The notes under the pieces are model-generated. The model ran no database searches. It was not told the origin of the DNA and saw only the letters and a program-made list of their open reading frames with translations. The position numbers and the translations under genes were made by a program. A stretch of 64,000 nt of DNA, from assembly GCF_017377715.1 (NCBI RefSeq), contig NZ_JAFVMF010000018.1:1-64000 (forward strand). The letters are read 5' to 3'. Source of the DNA: Acetobacter sacchari. GTDB taxonomy: Bacteria > Pseudomonadota > Alphaproteobacteria > Acetobacterales > Acetobacteraceae. Shown piece by piece: positions 44,555 to 53,854 of this stretch (the first letter of the stretch is position 1; the number at the start of each line of letters is the position of its first letter).

Positions 44555-45220
44555 ATGGCGTCTCTGACCGATACGAGCGTTGCGGCCGCGCAATCTGCCG
44601 CCCAGTCCGCCGCTCTGGCCTGGCGTGACGATCTGTTCGCGCACCCTCCGGGAACCCTCGGGCTGGCGGCGCTCGGCCTTGTGGCGATCTCCACCCTGTT
44701 TGGCGTCTGGCGCGGCTTTTCACGTGAAGTCCTGAGTCTGGCGAGCTGGATCGTAGCGTTGGCGCTTACAGGCGCGTTCCACGATCAGGCGACGACCTGG
44801 CTGAGCGGACAGATATCGAACCACTTCATCGCATATTGGCTCGGAGTCGTTGGAACGTTCGCCGTGCTGCTGGTTCTATGTCGCGTCGTCGCGTCCCGCG
44901 TGTCCCGGCTGGTGCTGCTTTCGCCGTTTGCCGGGCTTGATCGTCTGCTGGGCGGCCTGTTCGGAGCCTTGCGGGGACTCGTCGTCGTCGCGGCCATGTA
45001 CGCGTTGTCGACATGGGTGTCGCCTGCGTATCACTGGGCGGCGCAAATGCGTGACAACCCTCTCATGCAGGAAATGGCGCGCAGAACGGCGAGCGAGGCC
45101 TCGCATTTGGCGCCGCTTCTCCCCAAATTCGCGGGATCAGGTCTTGCGCCGCCGGGCGGCTCGCGCCATGACCTCGCCGAACGGAAGAGCCCGGACGCGT
45201 CCGGCTCCTCCACCCCCTGA
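44555..45220 (+). CDS. cvpA: CvpA family membrane protein
   Basis: This 221-residue inner-membrane protein has four predicted helices within the CvpA domain: LGLAALGLVAISTLFGVWRG, the family GFSREVLSLASWIVALAL, a central YWLGVVGTFAVLLVLCRVVA and LLGGLFGALRGLVVVAAMY. A polar C-terminal tail follows. CvpA is required for colicin V production in E. coli and is typically located before purF, as here (49 bases). GGAG six bases before the ATG at 44555 supports that start; ATG at 44543 is possible. The molecular function is not established. Confidence 0.88.
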   Translation: MASLTDTSVAAAQSAAQSAALAWRDDLFAHPPGTLGLAALGLVAISTLFGVWRGFSREVLSLASWIVALALTGAFHDQATTWLSGQISNHFIAYWLGVVGTFAVLLVLCRVVASRVSRLVLLSPFAGLDRLLGGLFGALRGLVVVAAMYALSTWVSPAYHWAAQMRDNPLMQEMARRTASEASHLAPLLPKFAGSGLAPPGGSRHDLAERKSPDASGSSTP

Positions 45221-45269
45221 CGTATCGCCAGTTCTGCCGGTGAGGCGGACGCCCAAAAGGGACCCATCC

Positions 45270-46754
45270 ATGCTCCAGACCTCTTCACCGTGGCAGGACA
45301 CGATCGATCCGGACGACCGTCACGGCGGCGACGAACTGCATGAGGAATGCGCCGTCTTCGGCGTGTGGAACACAGCGGACGCTGCCGCGATCACCGCGCT
45401 TGGCCTGCATGCGCTCCAGCATCGCGGGCAGGAGGCGTCCGGCATCGTCACTTTCGACGGCGAGCGCTTCCATACGCACAAGGGCCTTGGCCTCGTCGGC
45501 GACGTTTTTAGCGACTCCCGCGTCATGGCGACTCTTCCGGGCGCCAACGCGATCGGGCACGACCGCTATTCGACGACCGGCGACACGCTGCTACGCAACG
45601 TGCAGCCGCTTTTCGCCGAGTTCGAATTCGGCGGCTTGGCCGTCGCCCATAACGGCAACCTGACCAACGCAAATACGCTTCGCAAAGCCCTGATCCGTCG
45701 CGGATGTCTGTTCCAGTCGACGATGGACAGCGAGGTGTTCATTCACCTGATCGCCATTTCACTCTACGCGACGGTCGAAGACCGGCTGATCGACGCGCTC
45801 AAGCAGGTGCAGGGCGCATATTCGCTCGTCGTTCTGTCACGGGAGACCCTGATGGGCGTGCGTGACCCGCTGGGCGTACGTCCGCTGGTGCTCGGGCGCA
45901 TCCCCGGCTCCGCCGACGACGCGTCCGGCTGGGTGCTGGCTTCGGAAAGCTGCGGACTGGACATCGTGGGCGCCGAATTCGTGCGCGACGTGGAGCCGGG
46001 CGAGCTGGTCATCATCGACAAGAACGGCGTCCGCTCGGTGCGCCCGTTCATCCCGACGCAATCGCGTTTCTGCGTGTTTGAATACATCTACTTCGCCCGC
46101 CCTGACTCGGTGCTCGACGGCATGTCGGTCTATAACGTCCGCAAGCAGATCGGCGTCGAACTGGCGCGCGAGAGCGCGGTCGACGCCGACGTCATCGTCC
46201 CGGTCCCGGATTCCGGCGTTCCGTCGGCGATGGGTTACGCTCAGGCCAGCGGCATCCCGTTCGAGCTGGGCATCATCCGCAATCACTATGTCGGGCGGAC
46301 GTTCATCGAACCGACCGATCACATCCGCAATCTCGGCGTGCGTCTGAAACACTCCACCAACCGCACCATGCTGGACGGCAAACGCGTCGTGCTGGTGGAC
46401 GACTCGATCGTGCGCGGCACCACCTCACGCAAGATCGTCGACATGGTGCGCGCGGCGGGGGCGGCGGAAGTGCATATGCGCATTTCCTCGCCGCCCACGA
46501 AGCATTCCTGCTTCTACGGCATCGACACGCCCGAGCGCAGCAAGCTGCTCGCGGCGCAGCATGACGTGGCGAAAATGGCGGAGCTGATCGGCGTCGACAG
46601 CCTCGCCTTCATCTCGCTCGACGGGCTTTATCGTGCGCTCGGCCATGAAAAGCGCGACGCAGACCGCATCCGGTACTGCGACGCCTGCTTCACCGGCGAC
46701 TATCCGATCCCGCTTGTCGATTACGAGCAGGAACACGGCGCCGACGCGGCCTGA
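45270..46754 (+). CDS. purF: Amidophosphoribosyltransferase PurF
   Basis: This 494-residue enzyme makes phosphoribosylamine from PRPP and glutamine, the first step of purine synthesis. The N-terminal nucleophile is Cys27 in LHEECAVFGVW, so a 26-residue propeptide must be removed. The PRPP loop is RVVLVDDSIVRGTTSRK. Cysteines at the positions of the B. subtilis-type [4Fe-4S] ligands are present: SRFCVFEYIYFARPDS, KHSCFYGID and the CDAC pair in YCDACFTGDYPIP. It is therefore the iron-sulfur type. It follows cvpA and precedes an SDR gene by nine bases. Confidence 0.96.
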   Translation: MLQTSSPWQDTIDPDDRHGGDELHEECAVFGVWNTADAAAITALGLHALQHRGQEASGIVTFDGERFHTHKGLGLVGDVFSDSRVMATLPGANAIGHDRYSTTGDTLLRNVQPLFAEFEFGGLAVAHNGNLTNANTLRKALIRRGCLFQSTMDSEVFIHLIAISLYATVEDRLIDALKQVQGAYSLVVLSRETLMGVRDPLGVRPLVLGRIPGSADDASGWVLASESCGLDIVGAEFVRDVEPGELVIIDKNGVRSVRPFIPTQSRFCVFEYIYFARPDSVLDGMSVYNVRKQIGVELARESAVDADVIVPVPDSGVPSAMGYAQASGIPFELGIIRNHYVGRTFIEPTDHIRNLGVRLKHSTNRTMLDGKRVVLVDDSIVRGTTSRKIVDMVRAAGAAEVHMRISSPPTKHSCFYGIDTPERSKLLAAQHDVAKMAELIGVDSLAFISLDGLYRALGHEKRDADRIRYCDACFTGDYPIPLVDYEQEHGADAA

Positions 46755-46763
46755 GCCGACCTC

Positions 46764-47600
46764 ATGAGCGGGCCGATCGAGAGCCCGCTTGCGGGTGCAC
46801 TCACCGGGACGGCGCAGGGCGCAGTTGCAAACGCGGACATTGACTCAGGCGCCGCTTCATCCGTCGGGCGCGCCGATGGGCCACTGGTGGGCAAAGTCGC
46901 GCTGGTGACGGGCGCAAGTCGGGGAATTGGGCGGGCCGTCGCCGTCGCTCTCGCCACGCAGGGCGCTCATTGCGTCATCAATGCGCGCACGGTCGGCGGG
47001 CTTGAAGAAACCGACGATCTGATCCTCGCCGCCACAGGACGGCGCTCCACCCTGCTGCCGCTCGACCTCGGTGACGGGAGCGGCGCAGACGCGCTCGGTC
47101 CGTCCATCGCACAACGTTTTGGACGGCTTGATCTGCTGGTTCACGCTGCCGCCATGTTCGTCCCGCTGAGTCCCGTCGCACACATCCGCGACAAGGACTG
47201 GGAGCAGGCGCTGGGCGTCAACCTCACCGCGACGATGCGGCTGCTTCGGACAACAACGCCTCTTCTCAGGGCGGCGGCGTTTGCCCGCGCCGTCATTCTC
47301 ATCAACCGGCCGGATACTGCGCCAGGGCGTTTTCGGAGCGGCGGCGCCGCCTGCCGCGCAGCGCTCGAAGCGCTTGTGGAAAGCTGGCGGGAGGAGATGG
47401 CGGACCGCCCAAATTTCCACATTTCTCTATTCGATCCCGGCCCGACTGCAACGCGACTGCGCGCTCAGGCGTTTCCCGGAGGAGATGGCGTCCGTCCGCG
47501 CACGCCCGACGAGGCGGCTGCGACGATCCTGTCCCTGCTCATGCCTCAGATCAACGCCGAAAACAGCGCCTCATCGCGCGCCAGGGAACCGAAGCGATGA
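46764..47600 (+). CDS. Short-chain dehydrogenase/reductase fold protein lacking the catalytic Tyr/Lys
   Basis: This 278-residue SDR-like protein has a variable N-terminus of about 40 residues, then VALVTGASRGIGRAVAVAL (intact TGxxxGxG) and a LVHAAAMF segment in the place of NNAG. Where active SDRs have Tyr-x-x-x-Lys it reads GAACR before AALEAL, so Tyr is Gly and Lys is Arg. The catalytic Ser region reads INRPDT. It may bind NAD(P) but is unlikely to be a normal oxidoreductase. It lies between purF (nine-base gap) and a nitronate monooxygenase gene that overlaps its end (ATGA). Confidence 0.8.
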   Translation: MSGPIESPLAGALTGTAQGAVANADIDSGAASSVGRADGPLVGKVALVTGASRGIGRAVAVALATQGAHCVINARTVGGLEETDDLILAATGRRSTLLPLDLGDGSGADALGPSIAQRFGRLDLLVHAAAMFVPLSPVAHIRDKDWEQALGVNLTATMRLLRTTTPLLRAAAFARAVILINRPDTAPGRFRSGGAACRAALEALVESWREEMADRPNFHISLFDPGPTATRLRAQAFPGGDGVRPRTPDEAAATILSLLMPQINAENSASSRAREPKR

Positions 47601-48688
47601 CCGAATTGCATCCCGTTTTGCGCCGCCTCGGCATGACCACGCCTATCGTGCAGGCGCCGATGGCCGGCGTGTCCACGCCTGCTTTAGCCGCCGCAGTGTC
47701 AGAGGCAGGCGGTTTGGGCTCGCTGGGTCTTGGCGCCATGAGCGTTGAGGCCGCCAGAGCCGCGATCCGTGAAACCCGTCGCCTCACCGACCGTCCTTTT
47801 TCAGTGAATCTTTTCTGCCATCGCTCGGAGGAGTGCGCGCCCGATCGCGCCGCCGCATGGCTGGAATGGCTGCGACCGGAATTCGCGCGCTACGACGCGG
47901 TCCCGCCTCAATCGTTGCGCGAAATCTATCTCAGCTTCCTCGACAACGACGCCATGCTCACCATGCTGGCTGACGAACGGCTGGCGCTGGTCAGCTTTCA
48001 TTTCGGCGCGCCGTCAGCGCATGCGGCCAACGTCCTGCGGCGATCTGGCGCTCTGCTCGCCACAAGCGTGACCAGCGTATCGGAGGCGCAAGCGGCCGAC
48101 GCGGCAGGCATGGACGTCCTGATCGCCCAAGGCCACGAGGCCGGCGGCCATCGCGGCGTCTTCGATCCGCAGGGGGCGGACCGAAAGCTTCCGTTGCACA
48201 CGCTGCTCGGGGAGCTGTCTCAGGCGACGTCCACCCCTCTTTTCGCGGCAGGAGGGCTGATGCACGGCCGGGACGTCGCAGCGGTTCTGCAGGCCGGGGC
48301 GTGCGCAGCGCAGCTTGGCACGGCCTTCGTCGCCGCAGACGAGAGCGCCGCCAGCCCAGCTTACCGCACGGCGCTGGCGGCGTCCGGGAGCGCGTCGGAG
48401 GGGGACATCACCGTGATGACCTCCGCAATTTCGGGGCGCCCCGCCCGATGCCTTGTCAATCGCTTCACCGCTTTGGGCGCGCGCAACGATCGCCCGGCGA
48501 CCCCGCCCTACCCCTATGCCTACGACGCCGGAAAAGCGCTCGACGCCGCCGCGCGCGCGGGGGGGGAGAGCGGTTACGGCGCCTTCTGGGCCGGGAGCGG
48601 CGTCCGACGCAGTCGGTTCATACCGGCCGCTCAACTGGTCGCTACCCTCACGCGGGAATGGCGCGCGGGGGGAGCCGAGAGCGCCTGA
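47597..48688 (+). CDS. Nitronate monooxygenase (2-nitropropane dioxygenase family)
   Basis: This 363-residue FMN-dependent TIM-barrel enzyme oxidises alkyl nitronates such as propionate-3-nitronate. Motifs are PIVQAPMAGVSTPALAAAVS, LGSLGLGAM, the catalytic His region VLIAQGHEAGGHRGVF, then LFAAGGLMHGRDVAAVLQAG and GAQLGTAF-like CAAQLGTAFVA. The order and spacing match class I enzymes. The ATG overlaps the SDR stop by four bases. Detoxification of plant or environmental nitro compounds is the known family role. Confidence 0.9.
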   Translation: MTELHPVLRRLGMTTPIVQAPMAGVSTPALAAAVSEAGGLGSLGLGAMSVEAARAAIRETRRLTDRPFSVNLFCHRSEECAPDRAAAWLEWLRPEFARYDAVPPQSLREIYLSFLDNDAMLTMLADERLALVSFHFGAPSAHAANVLRRSGALLATSVTSVSEAQAADAAGMDVLIAQGHEAGGHRGVFDPQGADRKLPLHTLLGELSQATSTPLFAAGGLMHGRDVAAVLQAGACAAQLGTAFVAADESAASPAYRTALAASGSASEGDITVMTSAISGRPARCLVNRFTALGARNDRPATPPYPYAYDAGKALDAAARAGGESGYGAFWAGSGVRRSRFIPAAQLVATLTREWRAGGAESA

Positions 48689-48815
48689 AAATACCGGCCA
48701 CGCGGCCGCGGCGCGTCCTGCGCCCTATGTTGCAATGTCAGCGAAATGCTGGGCAGATGAAACCCGTGAACGCCGCTCGATGCGGCGCGTGACAGAGAGC
48801 AATAAAGAACAGGTC

Positions 48816-49976
48816 ATGACCACTGAAAACCTTGACGCCGACGGTTTCGTGTTCGTTGCAGTAGACAAGGCATCAGATTTCTCGCTTGAAGATTTCGCCG
48901 GGAATCATCAGGCCCAGAATTACTACAACAAGCATGGCGGCGGCACTGTCGAGCACGCCTTCGCACTCGCCAACATTCTGCATATGCACAAGCTGGTCAG
49001 GGAGGCCGCGAATTTTTACGGGCTCGCATTCAACCTGCACTCGAAGAGTCCCACCGAGTATCCTCTAGCCTCGTCGCTGCTCCAGGCCCGTTTGCTGTGC
49101 CTGCTGAAAGCGGGCCTGCCGGTTCCGCCTGAAGAGCTGGAGCAGCTTCAGAGACTTTCGACCCCGATCTACAACTACATAACGGGCATCGAGATGGCCT
49201 GGCGGCAACAGAGTCCCAAGGCCGCGCTGGAGCGGATGGGTTGCTGTTTCGAGAGCTTCCACACCGGCGAAGAGGCGGACGTTCTCTATCTTGAGACAGC
49301 CTTGAGCGTCCTGAAGCCCTCGGCGCCGCAGAAGGCGGCGACGCCGGAGCAGATGATACCGCCCGCCGTCTACATGTACTGGGACCGCGACCCGCCGGAG
49401 GAAGTCACCGAAAACCTTCAGCATCATCAAGACACGCTGGATGCGCCGGTACGCATGTTCAATCGCGAGGAAGGCGCGGAGTGGCTGTATTCGACCTATG
49501 GAGCCGAAGCGCGTGATCTGTTCCTTGCGGCTCGACACCCTGCGGAAGCAGCCGATTTCCTGCGCGTTCATGTCATTCAGGAACTGGGCGGCTGGTGGCT
49601 GGACGCCGATATCAGAATACGGTCGCCCAAGGCGTTCGCCCGCCAGATTTCTCTGCAACCGTCGCACGTGTTCTTCCTGACGGACAACCACTACGTCCAT
49701 AACGACTTCTTCGGCAGCCGCCGTAACAGCCCGATCCTCGCCGATTGCCTGCTCTCGATCTATCGGAACAGTTTTCTGCACAAGGATTTGTACATCGCCT
49801 ACAAAACTGGTCCCGGCGTTTTCAACCGCGCACTCAACCGGCGGCTGCACGCTGCTTTCCGCGCGGGCCAGAACTTCGACCCTACGGTAACGATCCTGAA
49901 CGCGGGAGATTTCGATCACATGATCGAAGATCTGAACATGGCCTACAAGCAGGGCGGCAACTGGCACGCGGCGTAA
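48816..49976 (+). CDS. TPR-like/DXD glycosyltransferase (GT32-type)
   Basis: This 386-residue cytoplasmic protein has two parts. Residues 40-165 are helical repeats resembling TPRs (EHAFALANILHMHKLVREAA and similar). The second half is a sugar transferase of the DXD (Gly_transf_sug) type: PPAVYMYWDRDPPEE, AADFLRVHVIQELGGWWLDA with the metal-binding Asp-Ala-Asp, then a conserved YKTGPGVFNRAL. It probably moves a hexose onto a protein or surface glycan. The ATG at 48816 is preferred; GTG at 48789 is possible. There is no signal peptide or partner glycosylation gene. Confidence 0.75.
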   Translation: MTTENLDADGFVFVAVDKASDFSLEDFAGNHQAQNYYNKHGGGTVEHAFALANILHMHKLVREAANFYGLAFNLHSKSPTEYPLASSLLQARLLCLLKAGLPVPPEELEQLQRLSTPIYNYITGIEMAWRQQSPKAALERMGCCFESFHTGEEADVLYLETALSVLKPSAPQKAATPEQMIPPAVYMYWDRDPPEEVTENLQHHQDTLDAPVRMFNREEGAEWLYSTYGAEARDLFLAARHPAEAADFLRVHVIQELGGWWLDADIRIRSPKAFARQISLQPSHVFFLTDNHYVHNDFFGSRRNSPILADCLLSIYRNSFLHKDLYIAYKTGPGVFNRALNRRLHAAFRAGQNFDPTVTILNAGDFDHMIEDLNMAYKQGGNWHAA

Positions 49977-50112
49977 GTCGCGGCCCGAATCGCGTCTGAT
50001 GCTGACGTGAGCGCCGTTTCAGGCTACTATGGTCGGCTTCAACGGCGCGACGACCGCACTGCTTCGGGGTCGCGCCCGTAAATGTCCGTTCAGATCCGAA
50101 AAGAGTCGCCCC

Positions 50113-51972
50113 ATGCCCGGTTACCGCTCCCGCACCACGACCCACGGCCGCAACATGGCCGGCGCGCGCAGCCTCTGGCGCGCCACGGGGATGACGGACG
50201 GCGATTTCGGCAAGCCTATCATCGCTGTGGCGAACTCCTTCACCCAGTTTGTCCCCGGCCATGTCCATCTGAAAGATCTCGGGCAACTCGTCTGCGGCGC
50301 CATCGCCGAAGCAGGCGGCGTGGGGCGGGAATTCAACACCATCGCCGTCGATGACGGCATCGCCATGGGTCACGGCGGCATGCTGTACAGCCTGCCGTCG
50401 CGCGAACTGATCGCCGACGCGGTCGAGTACATGGTGAACGCGCACTGCGCCGATGCGCTGGTCTGCATCAGCAACTGTGACAAGATCACGCCCGGCATGC
50501 TGATGGCCGCCATGCGATTGAACATCCCGACAGTGTTCGTCTCCGGCGGCCCAATGGAAGCCGGGCGCGTGACGGAAGACGGGATCGAGCGGCACGTCGA
50601 TCTGGTCACCTCCATGGTGGCCGCCGCCAACCCGGACGTGAGCGAGAGCGAGTCCGAGACGATCGAGCGTTCCGCCTGCCCGACCTGCGGCTCCTGCTCC
50701 GGCATGTTCACCGCCAATTCGATGAACTGCCTGACCGAGGCGCTTGGCCTTTCCCTGCCGGGCAACGGCAGTCTGGTGGCGACGCACGCCGACCGAAAAG
50801 GACTCTTCCTGAAGGCGGGCGAACTCGCGGTATCCTTGGCCCGCCGTTACTACGAAGAGAACGACGAGAGCGTGCTGCCGCGCTCCATTGCGACGCGGGA
50901 GGCGTTCGAGAACGCCATGACCGTCGACATCGCCATGGGCGGCTCGACGAACACGGTGCTTCATCTTCTCGCCGCCGCGCATGAAGGCGAGGTCGCGTTC
51001 ACGATGGCCGATATCGACCGCCTGTCGCGGCGCGTGCCCAACCTCTGCAAGGTCGCGCCGTCGCGGTCCGACGTTCACATGGAGGACGTGCATCGCGCGG
51101 GCGGCATCCCGGCCATCATGGGCGAGCTGGACCGTCTGGCGCTGCTGCATCGCAACGCGCCGATGGTTCATGCACCGTCCGTGTCCGACGCGCTCACACA
51201 ATGGGATATCGGCGGCGAGGCGCCCGAAGCTGCGCGCGAGTTCTTCCGCGCGGCGCCGGGCGGCGTCCGCACGACGCAGGCGTTCTCGCAGGCCAGCCGC
51301 TACAAGTCGCTGGACACGGATCGCGAAAAGGGCGCCCTGCGCGCAGGACCTCACGCCTTCAGTCAGGACGGCGGTCTGGCCGTGCTTTACGGCAACATCG
51401 CCGAAGACGGCGCCATCGTGAAAACCGCCGGCGTCGCGGCGGGACTTTTGACGTTCTCCGGACCGGCCCGCGTGTTCGAGAGTCAGGACGCCGCCGTCTC
51501 CGCGATCCTTGGCGGCAAGATCAAGGCGGGCGACGTTGTAGTGATCCGCTACGAAGGCCCCAAGGGAGGACCCGGCATGCAGGAGATGCTGTATCCAACC
51601 AGCTATCTGAAATCCAAAGGCCTGGCGGAATCCTGTGCGCTGATCACCGACGGTCGCTTCTCGGGCGGCAGCTCCGGGCTGTCGATCGGCCACATCTCGC
51701 CGGAAGCCGCCGAGGGCGGCGCCATCGGGTTGCTTCAGGATGGCGACATCATCGAGATCGACATCCCGGGCCGCGTCCTGCGGACGGCAGTACCCGATGC
51801 GGAGCTGTCGGAACGGCGCGCGCAGATGGAAGACAAAGGCGTGGACGCGTGGACGCCGGATCGCGAGCGCGTCGTCTCGACAGCGTTGCAGGCCTACGCC
51901 GCCATGACGACCAGCGCGGCGCGCGGCGCCGTGCGGGACGTGAGCCAGTTGACGCGCCGCAAGGGGCGATGA
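50113..51972 (+). CDS. ilvD: Dihydroxy-acid dehydratase IlvD
   Basis: This 619-residue iron-sulfur enzyme dehydrates dihydroxyisovalerate and dihydroxymethylvalerate in valine and isoleucine synthesis. Cluster ligands are in [13 protein letters not shown] and in [18 protein letters not shown]. Also present are [24 protein letters not shown] and the C-terminal [20 protein letters not shown] with the catalytic Ser. Length equals the E. coli-type enzyme. ATG at 50113 gives the conserved [19 protein letters not shown] opening. A bidirectional terminator follows at 52018-52050. Confidence 0.96.
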   Translation: MPGYRSRTTTHGRNMAGARSLWRATGMTDGDFGKPIIAVANSFTQFVPGHVHLKDLGQLVCGAIAEAGGVGREFNTIAVDDGIAMGHGGMLYSLPSRELIADAVEYMVNAHCADALVCISNCDKITPGMLMAAMRLNIPTVFVSGGPMEAGRVTEDGIERHVDLVTSMVAAANPDVSESESETIERSACPTCGSCSGMFTANSMNCLTEALGLSLPGNGSLVATHADRKGLFLKAGELAVSLARRYYEENDESVLPRSIATREAFENAMTVDIAMGGSTNTVLHLLAAAHEGEVAFTMADIDRLSRRVPNLCKVAPSRSDVHMEDVHRAGGIPAIMGELDRLALLHRNAPMVHAPSVSDALTQWDIGGEAPEAAREFFRAAPGGVRTTQAFSQASRYKSLDTDREKGALRAGPHAFSQDGGLAVLYGNIAEDGAIVKTAGVAAGLLTFSGPARVFESQDAAVSAILGGKIKAGDVVVIRYEGPKGGPGMQEMLYPTSYLKSKGLAESCALITDGRFSGGSSGLSIGHISPEAAEGGAIGLLQDGDIIEIDIPGRVLRTAVPDAELSERRAQMEDKGVDAWTPDRERVVSTALQAYAAMTTSAARGAVRDVSQLTRRKGR

Positions 51973-52017
51973 TCGCCGCTGGCACGCTGCGTTGGCAGAC
52001 TGTTCATGACACATCGA

Positions 52018-52050
52018 AAAGCCGGGCTGTTACAACGGATAGCCCGGTTT
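52018..52050. terminator. Bidirectional terminator between ilvD and nrtR-like gene
   Basis: AAGCCGGGCT pairs with AGCCCGGTTT (one G-T wobble) across a 12-nt loop, with A and T flanks that serve either strand. It separates the convergent ilvD and NrtR-type genes. Confidence 0.7.
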
Positions 52051-52174
52051 CCAGCCCCCCGTCCGATTTCGGAGCATATCGGCTGCATGCCGTTGCAGGA
52101 AGGGACGGTCCGTACTGGGCGTTTTTTCGAAAGCCCACATCTGTTCAGACAAGTCCGTCTGAACGGGGCCTGTT

Positions 52175-52843
52175 CTAGAACCGCCGGTCGAACACCGAGG
52201 CCGCGCTCTTCAGGCGAAAAAGGGCGGAAGGCCGCGTCGCGCCCTCGTCGGTTCGCTTCTCCCCCGTGGCTTCCAGAAAGTCACGCTCAAGCACTTTGCG
52301 CCGGAAGGCGTCAATGTTGATCCTTTCTCCGAGCACGATCTGATAAACGCGGTGAAGTTCCGGCAGCGTGAAAGATTCTCCCAGAAATCGCGCAGGCAAA
52401 TCTGAATAGGCGCCCTTGCCGCGCAACCTCTCGACAGCCGCCCGAACGATAAGGTCGTGATCAAACGGCAGACCCGAGACCGCAGCGATGTCGACAAGGT
52501 CGAGGCCCGTTCTGTTCAGAGCAGGCTGAAGACATTCAAACGGCGTCAAAGAAAAATACGCGACGCTGGCTGACCAGCCGCGAGGATCCCGGTCCGCTCC
52601 GGAAAACGTTGATAGTTGCTCCACGTAGAGTTTGCTCAGGCCGACCTTGTCGCGCAGCACGCGTCGCGCCGTCTCGCCAAGATTGCAGTCTTTATCGACA
52701 TGAACATAACCGCCGATCAGGGCTTGCCGACCGGCGAACGGTTCCTGCCCACGTTCGGCCAGCAGCACGCACAAACGTCCGTCACGCACCGTCAAGGGCA
52801 CGAGATCGATCGTAAGAATGGGCTTTTCAAACGTGGTCGTCAT
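52175..52843 (-). CDS. NrtR-type Nudix transcriptional regulator
   Basis: This 222-residue protein has an N-terminal Nudix-fold domain (PILTIDLVPLTVRDGRLCVL, then QALIGGYVHVDKD) and a C-terminal winged helix (FTLPELHRVYQIVLGERINI, FRRKVLERDFL). The Nudix box is degenerate: after GETAR the catalytic Arg-Glu-x-x-Glu-Glu is replaced by RRVLRDKVG. This fits a sensor of ADP-ribose-type ligands and not a hydrolase. Known NrtR proteins repress NAD metabolism genes. It is divergent from the vWA gene, with a perfect palindrome between them (52876-52891). The start is ATG at 52843. Confidence 0.87.
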   Translation of the reverse strand: MTTTFEKPILTIDLVPLTVRDGRLCVLLAERGQEPFAGRQALIGGYVHVDKDCNLGETARRVLRDKVGLSKLYVEQLSTFSGADRDPRGWSASVAYFSLTPFECLQPALNRTGLDLVDIAAVSGLPFDHDLIVRAAVERLRGKGAYSDLPARFLGESFTLPELHRVYQIVLGERINIDAFRRKVLERDFLEATGEKRTDEGATRPSALFRLKSAASVFDRRF

Positions 52844-52875
52844 GAGTGAAGCACATCGCACACGTCAAATTAAAC

Positions 52876-52891
52876 GCAAAATGTATTTTGC
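52876..52891. promoter_or_regulatory. Palindrome GCAAAAT-GT-ATTTTGC, likely NrtR operator
   Basis: This perfect seven-base inverted repeat around two bases is the only AT-rich spot in the 110-bp region between the divergent nrtR-like and vWA genes. It lies 33 bases upstream of the regulator's start and 62 bases upstream of the vWA start. Its position suits control of both. Confidence 0.6.
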
Positions 52892-52953
52892 ATCTTGTAT
52901 TCTGTCCCAATCTGCGCCCATCCTGCTTGCCGGAGAGACACCTGGAGGACGCC

Positions 52954-53841
52954 ATGGGACACGGACGTTGGAGAGACGAGGACTGGGCGAGCTATGCGGC
53001 CGGCTCGGTACACGGGCGGAGCCGTTCCGAACTGTTCGCCTCGCGAAGCATGGATCCGCATTACGATCCGGCCCGTATCCATATCAGGGAATCCCGCGAC
53101 AGCGTGGACAACCCTCTCTCCACGCCGATCATCATCGGCGTGGACGTCACGGGCTCCATGGGGGTTCTGGCGGAGGAGCTGGTGGTGCGGGGCCTGAACG
53201 AGACGTTCACGCAATTGCTCGACCGCAAACCGGTCAGCGACCCGCACGTCATGGCGCTTGCAATCGGAGACGCATTTTGTGACCGCGCGCCCTTGCAGGC
53301 GACGCAATTCGAGGCCGATCTGCGCATCATCGAGCAACTGCGCGGTCTGTGGCTGGAGGGCGGCGGCGGCGGCAATGATGGAGAAAGCTACTGTCTGGCG
53401 CACGCGTTTGCGGCATGGAAAACATCCCATGATGCTTTCGAGCGGCGCGGTCGGAAAGGCTTTTTGTTCACAGTCGGCGACGAACCCGTGCTGGACGGCG
53501 TCTCTCGGGAGCAGATCAAACGGGTCCTTGGGCTTTCTTCACAACGCGGCGTCAGAGGAAGAGAGATCGTCGCGTTGGCGCGGGAACGGTATGAAGTATT
53601 TCATATCATCGTGGACGGCACCTACGCTGCACGGAATCTCGATCATGTGCGTCACTCATGGGAATCGATTCTTCCAGAACGGGTCATTCATTTACGAGAC
53701 CCGTCACGACTGGCGGAAACTATCGTAACGACGATCGAAGCGGTGGGCGACGTCGCGCATGGCGGCGCCACAACAGACGGTGGTCCGCCACTTCTCAAGC
53801 TCTCTAAATCCGCTAACAGATTTTTCGGTTTTCCCCGTTAA
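52954..53841 (+). CDS. vWA/MIDAS domain protein of NrtR cassette
   Basis: This 295-residue soluble protein has a von Willebrand factor A fold. Strand one carries the metal site IIIGVDVTGSMG (Asp64, Thr66, Ser68), followed by a Gly-rich loop LEGGGGGNDGESYCLAHAF and FTVGDEPVLDGVS as later metal or loop elements. The first 55 residues are polar with many His and Arg. I see no membrane segment. GGAGG stands seven bases before the ATG. The stop overlaps the ribosome binding site of the PurA-like gene. The role is unknown; vWA proteins usually assist assembly or remodelling of a partner enzyme. Confidence 0.78.
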   Translation: MGHGRWRDEDWASYAAGSVHGRSRSELFASRSMDPHYDPARIHIRESRDSVDNPLSTPIIIGVDVTGSMGVLAEELVVRGLNETFTQLLDRKPVSDPHVMALAIGDAFCDRAPLQATQFEADLRIIEQLRGLWLEGGGGGNDGESYCLAHAFAAWKTSHDAFERRGRKGFLFTVGDEPVLDGVSREQIKRVLGLSSQRGVRGREIVALARERYEVFHIIVDGTYAARNLDHVRHSWESILPERVIHLRDPSRLAETIVTTIEAVGDVAHGGATTDGGPPLLKLSKSANRFFGFPR

Positions 53842-53854
53842 GGAGCATCGAGCA

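Noticed and set aside
49882-52014. 710-codon minus-strand open frame, the longest on that strand in this part of the window
   Set aside because: Entirely antisense to ilvD; His/Arg/Gly-rich shadow with no motif.
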